From Acetatifactor aquisgranensis (GTDB lineage: Bacteria; Bacillota; Clostridia; Lachnospirales; Lachnospiraceae): a DNA stretch of 64,000 nucleotides. The translations under genes and the position numbers were made by a program. How positions within the stretch are numbered: the stretch's first letter is position 1; each line of letters opens with the position of its first letter. This document shows, one piece after another, positions 25,566 to 34,075 of this stretch. Location of the stretch: the NCBI RefSeq assembly GCF_943193215.1, contig NZ_CALPDH010000008.1:62001-126000 (forward strand), read 5' to 3'. The notes below the pieces were generated by a model. It worked only from the letters and a program-made list of their open reading frames with translations, ran no database searches and had not been told where the DNA came from.

Positions 25566-25644
25566 GGAAGAACGCTGCACCTGCGTTCTTCCGTGCGGAA
25601 TTTAGAATTTCCCAGGCGGCGTCCTTCAGACGCCTTAGAAATTC
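25566..25644 (-). promoter_or_regulatory. Two hairpins in the atpE-atpF intergenic gap
   Basis: Hairpin one: GGAAGAACGC (25566-25575) with GCGTTCTTCC (25583-25592), 10-bp perfect stem, 7-nt loop. Hairpin two: GGCGTC (25618-25623) with GACGCC (25629-25634), extended across a 3-nt internal loop per side region by GAATTTC (25606-25612) with GAAATTC (25638-25644). They lie 3' of atpE on the transcript. No T-run follows, so stabilisation or processing of the atpE end is more likely than termination. Confidence 0.7.
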
Positions 25645-25655
25645 TTCCCGCACTA

Positions 25656-25910
25656 TCAGGGCAGAAGAGGTTTCACGAACATCAGCAGAATTGCCACCAG
25701 CAAGCCGTACAGACCTGTGGTCTCAGCCACTGCCTGACCAAGAAGCATGGTCTGCATGACCTTGGGCTGTGCGCCGGGGTTGCGTCCCACTGCCGCCGCG
25801 GCGTGTCCTGCCGCGATACCCTGTCCGACACCAGGTCCGATACCGGCGATAACTGCCAGACCTGCGCCAATTGCGGAACATCCTAAGATAAAGTTTTCAT
25901 TGAAATCCAT
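25656..25910 (-). CDS. atpE: ATP synthase F0 c subunit, Na+-type ligand set
   Basis: 84 residues, two membrane helices joined by the polar loop RNPGAQPK (43-50). The ion-carrying Glu63 is in AVAETTGLYG. Residues Q30, V61, E63, T64, T65 and Y68 occupy the positions that coordinate Na+ in the c-ring of Ilyobacter tartaricus (Q32, V63, E65, S66, T67, Y70), with Thr in place of Ser66. GGAGGAAAAAAGA precedes the ATG. Forms the rotor ring; ring size cannot be read from sequence. Confidence 0.96.
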   Translation of the reverse strand: MDFNENFILGCSAIGAGLAVIAGIGPGVGQGIAAGHAAAAVGRNPGAQPKVMQTMLLGQAVAETTGLYGLLVAILLMFVKPLLP

Positions 25911-25973
25911 TCTTTTTTCCTCCTAAATAAAAATATGAATAAATCATAATACCAGCAAAATACTTCTCATCTG

Positions 25974-26714
25974 TTAACGTCTGGTTCCATCACCAATCTC
26001 ATTTGAAATGTATGTCATGGTCAGCATGCAGAACACGTAAGTCTGGATTGCCCCTGAGAACAAATCAAAGTACACATGAAGCGCTGCGGGCCAAGCTGTG
26101 GCGAACCATCCGAGCAGTCCGTACAGCAGCGCCATCATGGCCGTTCCCGAAAGGACGTTCGCGAACAGACGCAATGACAGCGAAATCGGCACCGCGATCG
26201 CGCTGATCACATTGATGGGCAGCCATATCGGCAGCCAGGGCGGCAACGGAGAACAGAGATCCGTCCAAATCGTCAGGGGTTTCTGATATTTCCATTTGTT
26301 GTAATGAATCAATGAAAACGTCAGAATCGCAAGGGGCAGCGTCACGCCGTAATCCGCCGTGGGAGGCCGCAGGCCCAGCAGACCAGATATGTTGCTGACC
26401 AGGATAAAGATAAAAATGGTTCCGATGTAATTGTAATACTTCGGAGCAGCCTGGCCCATAGAGCCGCCTACCATGCCATCCAGCTTCTCGACAATCATTT
26501 CCACCACATTTTGAAAGCTGCCCGGCACCTGCGTGGCTTTCGCCATGCACCGGTTCGCGGCAATGGCAAAGGCTATCAGCAGAAGCATCACAATCAGGAT
26601 GCATATGTGCGATGTGGTAATCCATACCGGATGCCCGAAAAAGGAATACTGAAACACCCCATGGATATTAAAATCCACCTCTGCCCCGCCGGACAGCAAA
26701 ATTCCATATCCCAT
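25974..26714 (-). CDS. atpB: ATP synthase F0 a subunit
   Basis: 246 residues, five to six membrane helices. Provides the ion half-channels against the c-ring. The essential Arg is in ISLSLRLFANVLSG; the C-terminal helix has SGAIQTYVFCMLTMTYIS. Start with AGAGGTGAGAGT upstream. Between atpI and atpE in the usual order. Confidence 0.96.
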   Translation of the reverse strand: MGYGILLSGGAEVDFNIHGVFQYSFFGHPVWITTSHICILIVMLLLIAFAIAANRCMAKATQVPGSFQNVVEMIVEKLDGMVGGSMGQAAPKYYNYIGTIFIFILVSNISGLLGLRPPTADYGVTLPLAILTFSLIHYNKWKYQKPLTIWTDLCSPLPPWLPIWLPINVISAIAVPISLSLRLFANVLSGTAMMALLYGLLGWFATAWPAALHVYFDLFSGAIQTYVFCMLTMTYISNEIGDGTRR

Positions 26715-26732
26715 ACTCTCACCTCTCTTTCC

Positions 26733-27203
26733 TTAATATTTTGAAGCCGGGATTTCTCCCTCCTGCGCCTCAGGCTCCTCCGGCAAAGGATCCAGATCCT
26801 CCTCATGGAACAGCCTGTTGCACAATTTATGAGTAATCGGCTGAAGATAAGCCGTTACTTTCAGACTCATATAGCCCAGGAAAAAGACCAGCGGGTTCAT
26901 CACCTCTGTCACAGAGATGATCACCAGCACCACGGCCAGCAGAAAATAGCGGAACAGATATCCTCTCGTGACCATCCCCGATGCTTCACTGCCGCACAGC
27001 AAGGCCCTGTCCAGGGTACGGCACATATGGATGCTGCCCGCAAAGGCAAACGCCACGCCGAACCAGAGGCCAAGCGCGTAAGTCCCCTGCTCTTTTACCA
27101 GGAAAGCTCCCACAATCTGGCACACCAGTCCAAAGAAAACCATGCCCATATGCATTTCCAAAAGCGTCCTATTCATCCTTTTCGCCGCTTCGATCATCTT
27201 CAT
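26733..27203 (-). CDS. atpI: ATP synthase subunit I (AtpI)
   Basis: 156 residues from ATG 27203 (MKMIEAAKRMNRTLLEMHMG) with GGGAG upstream. Four predicted membrane helices (for example MVFFGLVCQIVGAFL, LGLWFGVAFAFAGSI, YFLLAVVLVIISVTE, PLVFFLGYMSLKVTAYL) and an acidic cytoplasmic tail. In this position the small membrane protein AtpI assists c-ring assembly in some bacteria. Sequence similarity within the family is low, so identification leans on topology and place. Confidence 0.8.
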   Translation of the reverse strand: MKMIEAAKRMNRTLLEMHMGMVFFGLVCQIVGAFLVKEQGTYALGLWFGVAFAFAGSIHMCRTLDRALLCGSEASGMVTRGYLFRYFLLAVVLVIISVTEVMNPLVFFLGYMSLKVTAYLQPITHKLCNRLFHEEDLDPLPEEPEAQEGEIPASKY

Positions 27204-27456
27204 CGGAAACTCCCTGTCCTCTGTCCGGCTCTTCCCCGCCGCACATGCGCCTGGCCATGCGGTACACATTCTGCCCTCCGGCCACAGCGCCAATCACAAA
27301 AAAAAGAATCGTAATCCAAGAGGTACCCACCTTGCTGTCAAGCCAGATTCCCACCGCGCACATCATTGCTATGGGCACTATCATGTTCAGGCTAAACTGT
27401 GTAATCATCGCAAGAGACTGGTACACGATTCTTTCATCATCTTTGCGCCGTTTCAT
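27169..27456 (-). CDS. atpZ: AtpZ/AtpI-type F0F1 accessory membrane protein
   Basis: 95 residues from ATG 27456 (MKRRKDDERIVYQSLAMITQ); overlaps atpI by 35 nt. Two membrane helices (FSLNMIVPIAMMCAVGIWL and ITILFFVIGAVAGGQNVYRM) joined by a short loop LDSKVGTS, the layout of AtpZ proteins that head atp operons in Clostridia and are linked to c-ring assembly or Mg2+/Ca2+ movement. First gene of the operon. Confidence 0.8.
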   Translation of the reverse strand: MKRRKDDERIVYQSLAMITQFSLNMIVPIAMMCAVGIWLDSKVGTSWITILFFVIGAVAGGQNVYRMARRMCGGEEPDRGQGVSDEDDRSGEKDE

Positions 27457-27687
27457 ACAAACACCACCGAATCTGCCGCTTCCGCAGCACCTAAGACCCT
27501 TTCCGCCCACATATGATTATACTCATTTTTGCCAAAAATGTCTAGGGCAATTACAGGATTTGTCATATTTTCATTTATAAACAGTTATAAACAGTTACCT
27601 TTCACTATATTCATGGCAACAATAGCCCACATGCAGACTATACCTGTAAATTTCTGTAGAAATTTCATAAAAAGAAATTCCTATGCA

Positions 27688-27716
27688 TTGACTATCTTTC
27701 ACCGCCGCTGTATCAT
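27688..27716 (+). promoter_or_regulatory. Promoter for the DUF402 gene
   Basis: TTGACT at 27688-27693, a 17-nt spacer, TATCAT at 27711-27716; start codon 27 nt further on at 27743 with AAAAAGGAG. The divergent atp operon promoter must lie in 27457-27687 but no clear match was found. Confidence 0.7.
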
Positions 27717-27742
27717 TAAAAAAACATAAAAAGGAGCCTGCC

Positions 27743-28222
27743 ATGAACATATCCAAGATATACCGCAAGCGAATCATCCCCGAAGACCTCATCCTGCTGA
27801 AAGATGATATCATCGTAGCCCAGGACGAGGAGACTCTCATCACCAAATGGAACACCCTGAACCCCAAAACCGCCTTTTCCCACGGCTGTTCCTGCTTCTT
27901 CCTGAAAGAGGGCATCAAGGTGAGCAAGGTATACCGCAGCGACGGCTCCCTGCTCCGCTGGTACTGCGATATCGCAGACTTTTCCATCTGCCCGGAGGAG
28001 GAGAGCATGACTTACACGGATCTGCTGGCGGATGTCATCATCGATCCGGAAGGGACGGTGAAAGTGGTGGACCTGGACGAGCTGGCCGATGCCATGGACC
28101 ATGACTGGATCACAAAAGAGCAGGCGGTTCGCTGCCTGCGCAATCTGAATCGTCTGCTCTCTTTGATTTACCGGGATAAATTCGACAGGCTCCAGGCCAG
28201 GCTGGACAGCCTGGGACTGTAA
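27743..28222 (+). CDS. DUF402 domain protein
   Basis: 159 residues, soluble. Core with HGCSCFFLKEGIKVSKVY, LLRWYCDIADF and TYTDLLADVIIDPEGTVKVVDLDEL matches DUF402, a fold shared with FomD and with nucleoside-phosphate phosphatases of Gram-positives (Ntdp). The acidic D...DLDEL residues would bind metal. The C-terminal helix is ITKEQAVRCLRNLNRLL. The exact substrate is unknown. Confidence 0.8.
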   Translation: MNISKIYRKRIIPEDLILLKDDIIVAQDEETLITKWNTLNPKTAFSHGCSCFFLKEGIKVSKVYRSDGSLLRWYCDIADFSICPEEESMTYTDLLADVIIDPEGTVKVVDLDELADAMDHDWITKEQAVRCLRNLNRLLSLIYRDKFDRLQARLDSLGL

Positions 28223-28224
28223 AA

Positions 28225-28315
28225 GTGTGAGAAGAAGTTCTAAGTCTGCAAAGTACGCAGACTAAGAACTTCTAGGCTCATAGGCGAACAAGTTCGCTGA
28301 TGAGCCATCTCACAC
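28225..28315 (+). repeat. Branched inverted repeat (three-way-junction-like) after the DUF402 gene
   Basis: An outer stem GTGTGAGA (28225-28232) / TCTCACAC (28308-28315) encloses two hairpins. Arm one: 28233-28249 with 28257-28273, 17 pairs with one mismatch, 7-nt loop. Arm two: GGCTCAT (28275-28281) / ATGAGCC (28300-28306) with inner GCGAAC / GTTCGC. The whole 91-nt segment is nearly fully paired. Confidence 0.75.
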
Positions 28316-28346
28316 GGAAGAATGCCCATAGTGCGGGCATTCTTCC
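28316..28346. terminator. Hairpin between convergent genes
   Basis: GGAAGAATGCCC (28316-28327) pairs perfectly with GGGCATTCTTCC (28335-28346); 12 bp, 7-nt loop. It follows the branched repeat directly and separates the DUF402 gene from the SleB-domain gene. No T-run on either side. Confidence 0.55.
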
Positions 28347-28367
28347 AGACTCGCACCGGTTCCGTGC

Positions 28368-29546
28368 TCAGTAGAACACATGGCCGCCGATGTTGATGCC
28401 GCTCAGGCCCTCGATGGGCGTCCTGAAGTACACGCAGCTGCCCACGTTCGTCACGCCCGACATGGCCGCGTCCGCCGCCCTGTAACAGTTGTCGGTGGCC
28501 ATGTTGGTGGCAAGGGCAAGATCCAGGCGCCCGCTGGCAACGGGGGAGAACTGGCCGCTCTGATAGATGACGCCCACCACCGTATCCGGATACTGGGAAC
28601 TGAGCACCCTGTTGATGACCACGCTGCCCACCGCCACCTGTCCGTCGTAGGGCTCTCCGCCCGCCTCGCAGTAGATCAGGTTCGCCAGAAGCTTTCTGTC
28701 CCCTTCGGAGAAGACAACCTCCGAAATATCCCGCCAGACGCCGTTCGCCGCCGCCTGGGACATGGCGATTTCCTCTGCCAGTTTCTGTCTCAGATAATCC
28801 AGATTCTCTTCCCTTTTCTTGATTTCCGCCTCATAGGCCAGGGCCTTGCGCTCCGCATCGGATATCTGATTGGCGTACTGGTTGATGGAACTGGACGCCT
28901 GATCGATCAGGCCCGAGACCTTGTCCTTCTCAGCCCGGGCCTGGCCCGCCAGATCCTCCAGCTCGGCTTTTTCCGCCTCGAGCCTGGCCTCCTGTTCCTC
29001 GATCAGAATCCTGTTGTTCTTGTAGGTCTCCAGCATCCTGTCATCGTAGGCCGCCACCTTTTCCATCTGATCCGCCAGATTCAACAGCTCTGCCAGGCTG
29101 CCCGCAGACAGCAGCGTGGTCAGATAGTTGTCCTCCTGCCGCTCATACATGCAGCGCACCATGGCCTCCATGCTCGCCTGCTGCCACTCCTCTGTGGCCT
29201 TTGCCTCCTCCAGCGCTTCCAAAGTCTCCTCGATTTCCTGCTCTTTCTCCTGAATCCGCCTCTCCAGCTCCTCCAGATTCGCCACCACGGCGTTCATCTG
29301 GGAATTCAAGTAAGACAGTTCCTTTTCCAAGCTGTCCCGCTTGTCCTCCAGGCTGTCCAGATTCTCCTGCGTCTTATCCAATTCGTTTTGAAGAGTATCC
29401 TTCTCCCGCTCTGTCCGGTCGATTTCCTCTTTTGTCTTGGAAGTAGCCGAAACTGTCGGCATGTCAGAAACGGGTTCAAATGTAGCCATCAAAAGAACCA
29501 CTGCCAGAATGAACGCTGTCCTCTTCCAAATCTTCAAAACATACAC
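28368..29546 (-). CDS. Exported coiled-coil protein with SleB-type cell wall hydrolase domain
   Basis: 392 residues. N-terminal signal sequence (FILAVVLLMATFEPV, residues 11-25). Residues 40-260 form long coiled coils of the PcsB/CwlO type (ELDKTQENLDSLEDKRDSLE and others). Residues 275-392 are a Hydrolase_2 (SleB) domain: ANLIYCEAGGEPYDGQVAVG, VVINRVLSSQYPDTV, VIYQSGQFSPV, AADAAMSG; the Glu in YCEAGGE is the expected catalytic acid. In Bacillus SleB is a germination transglycosylase; the coiled-coil fusion here suggests a regulated growth or division hydrolase instead. Confidence 0.88.
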   Translation of the reverse strand: MYVLKIWKRTAFILAVVLLMATFEPVSDMPTVSATSKTKEEIDRTEREKDTLQNELDKTQENLDSLEDKRDSLEKELSYLNSQMNAVVANLEELERRIQEKEQEIEETLEALEEAKATEEWQQASMEAMVRCMYERQEDNYLTTLLSAGSLAELLNLADQMEKVAAYDDRMLETYKNNRILIEEQEARLEAEKAELEDLAGQARAEKDKVSGLIDQASSSINQYANQISDAERKALAYEAEIKKREENLDYLRQKLAEEIAMSQAAANGVWRDISEVVFSEGDRKLLANLIYCEAGGEPYDGQVAVGSVVINRVLSSQYPDTVVGVIYQSGQFSPVASGRLDLALATNMATDNCYRAADAAMSGVTNVGSCVYFRTPIEGLSGINIGGHVFY

Positions 29547-29605
29547 CGCCTTTCACAGCGCCAAGCCCTATTGTATTACACTTTGTCTCTCAGTGACTGT
29601 TCTCG

Positions 29606-30235
29606 TCATTTCGTGCCGAAGATACGGTCCCCGGCATCGCCCAGACCGGGGACGATATAGCCGTGGTCATTGAGTCTCTCATCCAGAGCGCCCACATATA
29701 TATCCACATCCGGATGGGCCTCTTTCATGGCCTCGATTCCCTCCGGCGCCGCGATGATGCACATAAAGTGGATATTCCTGCAGCCTTTCTCCTTCAGCAT
29801 CCGGATAGCCGCCACGGAGGAGCCTCCTGTGGCCAGCATGGGATCCACCACGAATACCTCCCTCTCAGCGCAGTCCGCCGGAAGCTTGCAGTAATATTCC
29901 ACAGGCTTCAGGGTCTCCGGATCCCGGTAAAGGCCGATATGCCCCACTTTCGCGGCGGGAATCAGAGTCAGCATCCCGTCCACCATGCCTAATCCCGCGC
30001 GGAGGATGGGGACGATGGCCATCTTCTTGCCGCTCAGTTCCTTGACTGTGGTGGTACAGATGGGTGTCTCGATCTCCACGTCTGCCAGCTTCAGCTCCCT
30101 GGTGGCCTCATAGCAGATCAGCATGGCGATTTCGCTTATTGTCTGCCGAAAGTCCTTGGTGCCGGTGTCCTTCTTGCGGATAAGTCCGATTTTGTGCTGA
30201 ATCAACGGATGATCCATGATGAATACGTTTGCCAT
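29606..30235 (-). CDS. upp: Uracil phosphoribosyltransferase
   Basis: 209 residues, standard length. Salvages uracil to UMP using PRPP. Conserved MDHPLIQHKIGLIR, VPILRAGLGMVDGML, the PRPP loop VFVVDPMLATGGSS, and DERLNDHGYIVPGLGDAGDRIFGT. CAGGAGGAG precedes the ATG. Part of the tsaC-rpiB-upp row that adjoins the atp operon in many Firmicutes. Confidence 0.97.
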   Translation of the reverse strand: MANVFIMDHPLIQHKIGLIRKKDTGTKDFRQTISEIAMLICYEATRELKLADVEIETPICTTTVKELSGKKMAIVPILRAGLGMVDGMLTLIPAAKVGHIGLYRDPETLKPVEYYCKLPADCAEREVFVVDPMLATGGSSVAAIRMLKEKGCRNIHFMCIIAAPEGIEAMKEAHPDVDIYVGALDERLNDHGYIVPGLGDAGDRIFGTK

Positions 30236-30291
30236 TCTGTTCTCCTCCTGTAGTAGCGGCGCAACCGCCTTTCTGCTCTGGTTTTGTATCT

Positions 30292-30723
30292 CTATATTTC
30301 TTCGATTCGGTCAATCCTCCGCTGATGGCGGGCTTCGCCGGAAAACGGGGTGTTCAGAAAGACATCCACGATTTCCATGGCCAGGTTCTCACCCAGGATT
30401 CCGCCTCCCATGGCCAGCACATTGGCATCATTGTGCAGCCTGGTCAGCCTTGCGGTCAGACCGTCCGCGCACAGGGCGCAGCGGACGCCGGGATGCTTGT
30501 TGGCAGCCATGCTGATGCCGATGCCGGTGGTGCAGATGACGATGCCTTTCTCGCACCGTCCCTCGGCCACTGCCTTTGCTACCGCATGGCCGTATACGGG
30601 ATAGTCACAGCTCTCCGGGCTGTGGCATCCCATGTCCTCGCAGGGGATATGCACTTCCTCCAGATGCCGGATTACTCTCTGCTTCAGCGCATAGCCGCCA
30701 TGGTCGCTTCCAATCGCTATCAT
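30292..30723 (-). CDS. rpiB: Ribose-5-phosphate isomerase B
   Basis: 143 residues. Interconverts ribose-5-phosphate and ribulose-5-phosphate. N-terminal IAIGSDHGGYALKQ, catalytic Cys in GIVICTTGIGISMAANK, then RCALCADGLTARLTRLHNDANVLAMGG with the ring-opening His. AGGAGGGAG precedes the start. RpiB and LacAB proteins are close, but genome position favours RpiB. Confidence 0.95.
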   Translation of the reverse strand: MIAIGSDHGGYALKQRVIRHLEEVHIPCEDMGCHSPESCDYPVYGHAVAKAVAEGRCEKGIVICTTGIGISMAANKHPGVRCALCADGLTARLTRLHNDANVLAMGGGILGENLAMEIVDVFLNTPFSGEARHQRRIDRIEEI

Positions 30724-30818
30724 ATCGATGTCTCCCTCCTCTTGTCATTTTGTCATTTTACCGTTCTGTCGTCACTTTTATTATGATGATTCGTTCTTGA
30801 TGATTCCTTTGCAATGAT

Positions 30819-31904
30819 TCATGTACCGTTTTCATCAGCGGACAGCCTGACAATCCTGTGCCCCGCCGCTTTCAGCAGACGGTTCATGATGGCCTGTCCC
30901 AGACCTTTGGACGAAAAGCTCTCGGAGTAGATGCTCTCGACTTTCTCCCCGTCAAGCTCCCGGAGGACGGAGAACAGGTTCCTGGCGATGTCCTCTTCCG
31001 CTTCGCGGTTCCCTATACATTTTACCACATCTGCCTGGTATTGTTCAAGTACTTCTGTGGTGCCGATGACGCCTGTTTTCTCCCCTTTTCCGCGGTCTTC
31101 CTCCGCGTGGCGGTTGATGTAGGCGATTACCTGCTCCGGCGGCCCCTCCACGATCGTCAGGCGGCCCCGGGGCGCGTAGTGGCGGTACTTCATGCCGGGC
31201 GCTTTGGGGGCCTGCCCGCTGTCCGGCTTTATAATTGTGACATCTATGTCAGTTTTCTCCAGAGTGCCGTCCAGCATTTCCCGGGTGACGTATCCCGGGC
31301 GCAGGATGCGGGGTGTCTCTTCTGTCAGGTCGACGATGGTGGATTCCAGGCCAATCCCCACTTCCCCGCCGTCGATGATCATGTCGATCCGGCCGTCCAT
31401 GTCCTCGGCCACATACCGGGCCAGGGTGGGGCTGGGGCGGCCGGAGGCGTTGGCGCTGGGGGCGGCGATGTAGCCCCCGCTGTACTCTATCAGCTTCCTC
31501 GCCACGGGGTGGGAGGGAAAGCGCACCGCCACGGTGTCCAGCCCGCCCGTGGTCTCCCGGGGGACTGCCCGGGACTTGGGCAGTATCATGGTCAGGGGGC
31601 CGGGCCAGAATGTGTCCGCTATCTTCACTGCCGTCTCCGGCAATTCCCTTACGATTTTGCGTATATCTTCAAAACTGCTGATGTGGACGATGAGGGGATT
31701 GTCCGAGGGCCTGCCCTTGGCGGCGTAGATTTTCCGGGAAGAGTCCGGATTCAGGGCATCTCCGCCCAGACCGTATACGGTCTCCGTGGGGAATGCCACC
31801 AGGCCGCCTTTTTTGATGATTTCCGCGGCCTGGCGCAAATATGCCTCATCTTCGCATGTGAAAGCCCCGCCATCTATCCCTATTTGAACGAGCTTCGTCT
31901 CCAT
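30819..31904 (-). CDS. tsaC: Threonylcarbamoyl-AMP synthase (Sua5/YwlC type)
   Basis: 361 residues: YrdC domain (about 15-210; LVAFPTETVYGLGGDAL, IYAAKGRPSDNPLIVHI, FWPGPLTMIL, YIAAPSANASGRPSPT, LRPGYVT) plus a Sua5-specific C-terminal domain (about 225-355), the two-domain form found in Firmicutes. Makes the intermediate for the t6A37 modification of ANN-decoding tRNAs. GGGGAGG upstream of the ATG. Confidence 0.95.
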   Translation of the reverse strand: METKLVQIGIDGGAFTCEDEAYLRQAAEIIKKGGLVAFPTETVYGLGGDALNPDSSRKIYAAKGRPSDNPLIVHISSFEDIRKIVRELPETAVKIADTFWPGPLTMILPKSRAVPRETTGGLDTVAVRFPSHPVARKLIEYSGGYIAAPSANASGRPSPTLARYVAEDMDGRIDMIIDGGEVGIGLESTIVDLTEETPRILRPGYVTREMLDGTLEKTDIDVTIIKPDSGQAPKAPGMKYRHYAPRGRLTIVEGPPEQVIAYINRHAEEDRGKGEKTGVIGTTEVLEQYQADVVKCIGNREAEEDIARNLFSVLRELDGEKVESIYSESFSSKGLGQAIMNRLLKAAGHRIVRLSADENGT

Positions 31905-32082
31905 TGGTTCCTGCCTCCCCTAACTGTGCATATATCCTCTCGGCATCTCCGGACCACATATCACGCTGCTTTCCGGAGCTCCTTTGGACCGCTTCCCCCC
32001 GCTTTCTCCGGATGCCTTTCCGCCTCAATGCCTGCTTCTGCTTCCTGAGATTCCGAGAGCCTATTATGTGTGCTGCCCCTTT

Positions 32083-33792
32083 TCATACTTCCCTTTCCCC
32101 ACAACCAATCAGGCATTTCTTTCCCTCAAAGGCAAAGCCGTATTTCCTGATATTCTCCGCAGGGATGCCGGATGCCAGCAACTCTGCTTCATATTGCTTT
32201 TCCTCTATCTGAGCAAGGGCCCTGGTCACCGTGTCCTCCAGCGTCCGCTCCCCCTCGTCCCTGTCCAGAACCTTGAATTCGAACAGGAACGCCTTTTCTC
32301 CTTTGGCAAAAGGCTCTATTATGACATCGTATCTGCCGTATCCGCTCTCGCGGTTGGACTTTACTTTATAGTTGTCCGCCAGGTCTACCACCAGGCCAAG
32401 CACGAAGCCATGGTAGAATCGTTCCGGCTCAGCCTCCTCTGACGGCTTCTTCCCGCTGTCAAAAGAGCTGAAAGTGTTCAGTGCCACTTTGTTCATAAAA
32501 GTGTTCATCCGCTTCACATCGTCCCGCAGCAGGGCTTTGATGAACTCATTGTACTCTGCCGCCGTGCTCTCGAACCATCCCTGCACCATTCTGGCGAACA
32601 TGCTCTCGATCTCCATATTCGTCAGCCGTAAGGTGTAGTATTTCTTTAAAAGCCGTCCGCGCCTCCCTACATTTTCCACCCGCAGATATCCCGTGGCAAG
32701 GAGCAGGCTCCAGACAGCATTCTCATTTTGGGCGAGCTGATTGAAGACAATCTGTTCGTCAATCTCTGTTTCAAAGCTTCCCCCCTGCAGCAGCAGTTCC
32801 ATGGTCTTCTTCATGTCTGCCGACCCTTGCTTTATCAGGGAATTCACTAGCCCATTTCCGCTGCTGTCTGCCCAGTAGGCGCTGTATTCTCCATTTTGCT
32901 TCATAAAATTGATAATGGACCAGGGATTGTAAATATCCCTGACGTTTCCGAAAGTAAAGCCGTCATACCATTCCTTTACCCCCTGCTTCTCTGTCCCCAG
33001 CCCCACACTGTCCAGTGCCCGGAAGACCTCTTCTTCGGTAAAGCCAAACTGCGTTGCGTAAGCTTCAGAAGTAGTAGTCACCACCGCCAGGTTATTCAAA
33101 TCCGAGAAAATGGATTCCTTTGAAATCCGCGTGATTCCGGTAATCAATCCCCGCAGCAGATAAGGGTTGGTCTTGAACGTGGCGTTAAAGAAGCTCCTGA
33201 AAAAGCTCACGGCCTCATCCCAGTAGCCGGACAGCCAGGCCTCCTGCATAGGGGTGTCGTACTCGTCAAGGAGGATGATGACTTTTCTGCCATAATAGCG
33301 GCTTAAGTAAAATGACAGGTTATTGACCGCATCCACTGCCACTTTTCTGTCCATGCCCGGCTTTACGCTGTTGAAGTATTCCTTTTCGTTTTCGTTTAAA
33401 TAGTCTCCTTCCAGTAAAAAGAAGTTCTTCTGGTAAGCCTGGAACAGGATGGTCGATATGGCATATTCCATATCCTCATAGTCCGTCGCCTTGATCTTCG
33501 CAAGGCTGAGAAAGATCACGGGCCAGGTTCCCTGCAGTTCCCGGAAGCGCTCTTCTTTCCATATGGAAAGCCCCTCAAAGAGATCCGCCCTGTCGGCATA
33601 CTGGTTCGAGAAAAAGCATTCCGTCATGCTCAGGTTCAAAGTCTTGCCAAAACGGCGGGGGCGGGTGATCAGCGTCACGCTGTCCTCATTGTCCCACCAC
33701 TGTCTGATGAAGTCCGTCTTGTCCACATAGAAAATATTCCTGGTCCGGACCGTTTCAAAGCTCTGCAGGCCGATTGCCACTTTTCCTGTCAT
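32083..33792 (-). CDS. AAA-ATPase-like protein with C-terminal PD-(D/E)XK domain (AAA-ATPase_like/PDDEXK_9 family)
   Basis: 569 residues from ATG 33792, with GAGGAGGAGAGAT upstream. N-terminal ATPase part begins IGLQSFETVRTRNIFYVDKT and has the family P-loop RPRRFGKTLNLSM at about residues 42-54, then Walker B-like VIILLDEYDTPMQEAW. The C-terminal 100 residues have YDVIIEP followed by LFEFKVLD, a PD-(D/E)XK nuclease signature. These genes are abundant and often multicopy in gut anaerobes; a role in defence or selfish-element biology is suspected but not established. It stands alone, upstream of tsaC on the same strand. Confidence 0.85.
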   Translation of the reverse strand: MTGKVAIGLQSFETVRTRNIFYVDKTDFIRQWWDNEDSVTLITRPRRFGKTLNLSMTECFFSNQYADRADLFEGLSIWKEERFRELQGTWPVIFLSLAKIKATDYEDMEYAISTILFQAYQKNFFLLEGDYLNENEKEYFNSVKPGMDRKVAVDAVNNLSFYLSRYYGRKVIILLDEYDTPMQEAWLSGYWDEAVSFFRSFFNATFKTNPYLLRGLITGITRISKESIFSDLNNLAVVTTTSEAYATQFGFTEEEVFRALDSVGLGTEKQGVKEWYDGFTFGNVRDIYNPWSIINFMKQNGEYSAYWADSSGNGLVNSLIKQGSADMKKTMELLLQGGSFETEIDEQIVFNQLAQNENAVWSLLLATGYLRVENVGRRGRLLKKYYTLRLTNMEIESMFARMVQGWFESTAAEYNEFIKALLRDDVKRMNTFMNKVALNTFSSFDSGKKPSEEAEPERFYHGFVLGLVVDLADNYKVKSNRESGYGRYDVIIEPFAKGEKAFLFEFKVLDRDEGERTLEDTVTRALAQIEEKQYEAELLASGIPAENIRKYGFAFEGKKCLIGCGEREV

Positions 33793-34012
33793 ATCTCTCC
33801 TCCTCAATCCCCGCGGTTTTGATTTCTTTGCGCAAGACACTTCTGCCATATCACAGGACAAGTATATATTATATCGGCGTGCGCCCTATTGTCAACAATC
33901 ATGCGCAATCTTACTGCATGAAAGCCCCGGTGATGCAACTGCTCCAATTGCTTTAAGGCTGTCTGCAAAGGCACAACTCCGCTGCCACAGGGCATAAAAA
34001 TCCAAAAACAGA

Positions 34013-34043
34013 TTGACTCTGCCGTTAGGGAAGCGTTTATACT
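34013..34043 (+). promoter_or_regulatory. MerR-type promoter with 19-bp spacer
   Basis: TTGACT at 34013-34018 and TATACT at 34038-34043 are separated by 19 nt, the overlong spacer characteristic of promoters activated by MerR-family regulators, with an imperfect dyad in the spacer. It directly precedes a truncated merR gene, so this looks like an autoregulated promoter. The 220 bases upstream to 33793 show nothing else. Confidence 0.6.
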
Positions 34044-34075
34044 ATAGGAAAACCATTACATGGAGGATCAGGGAT

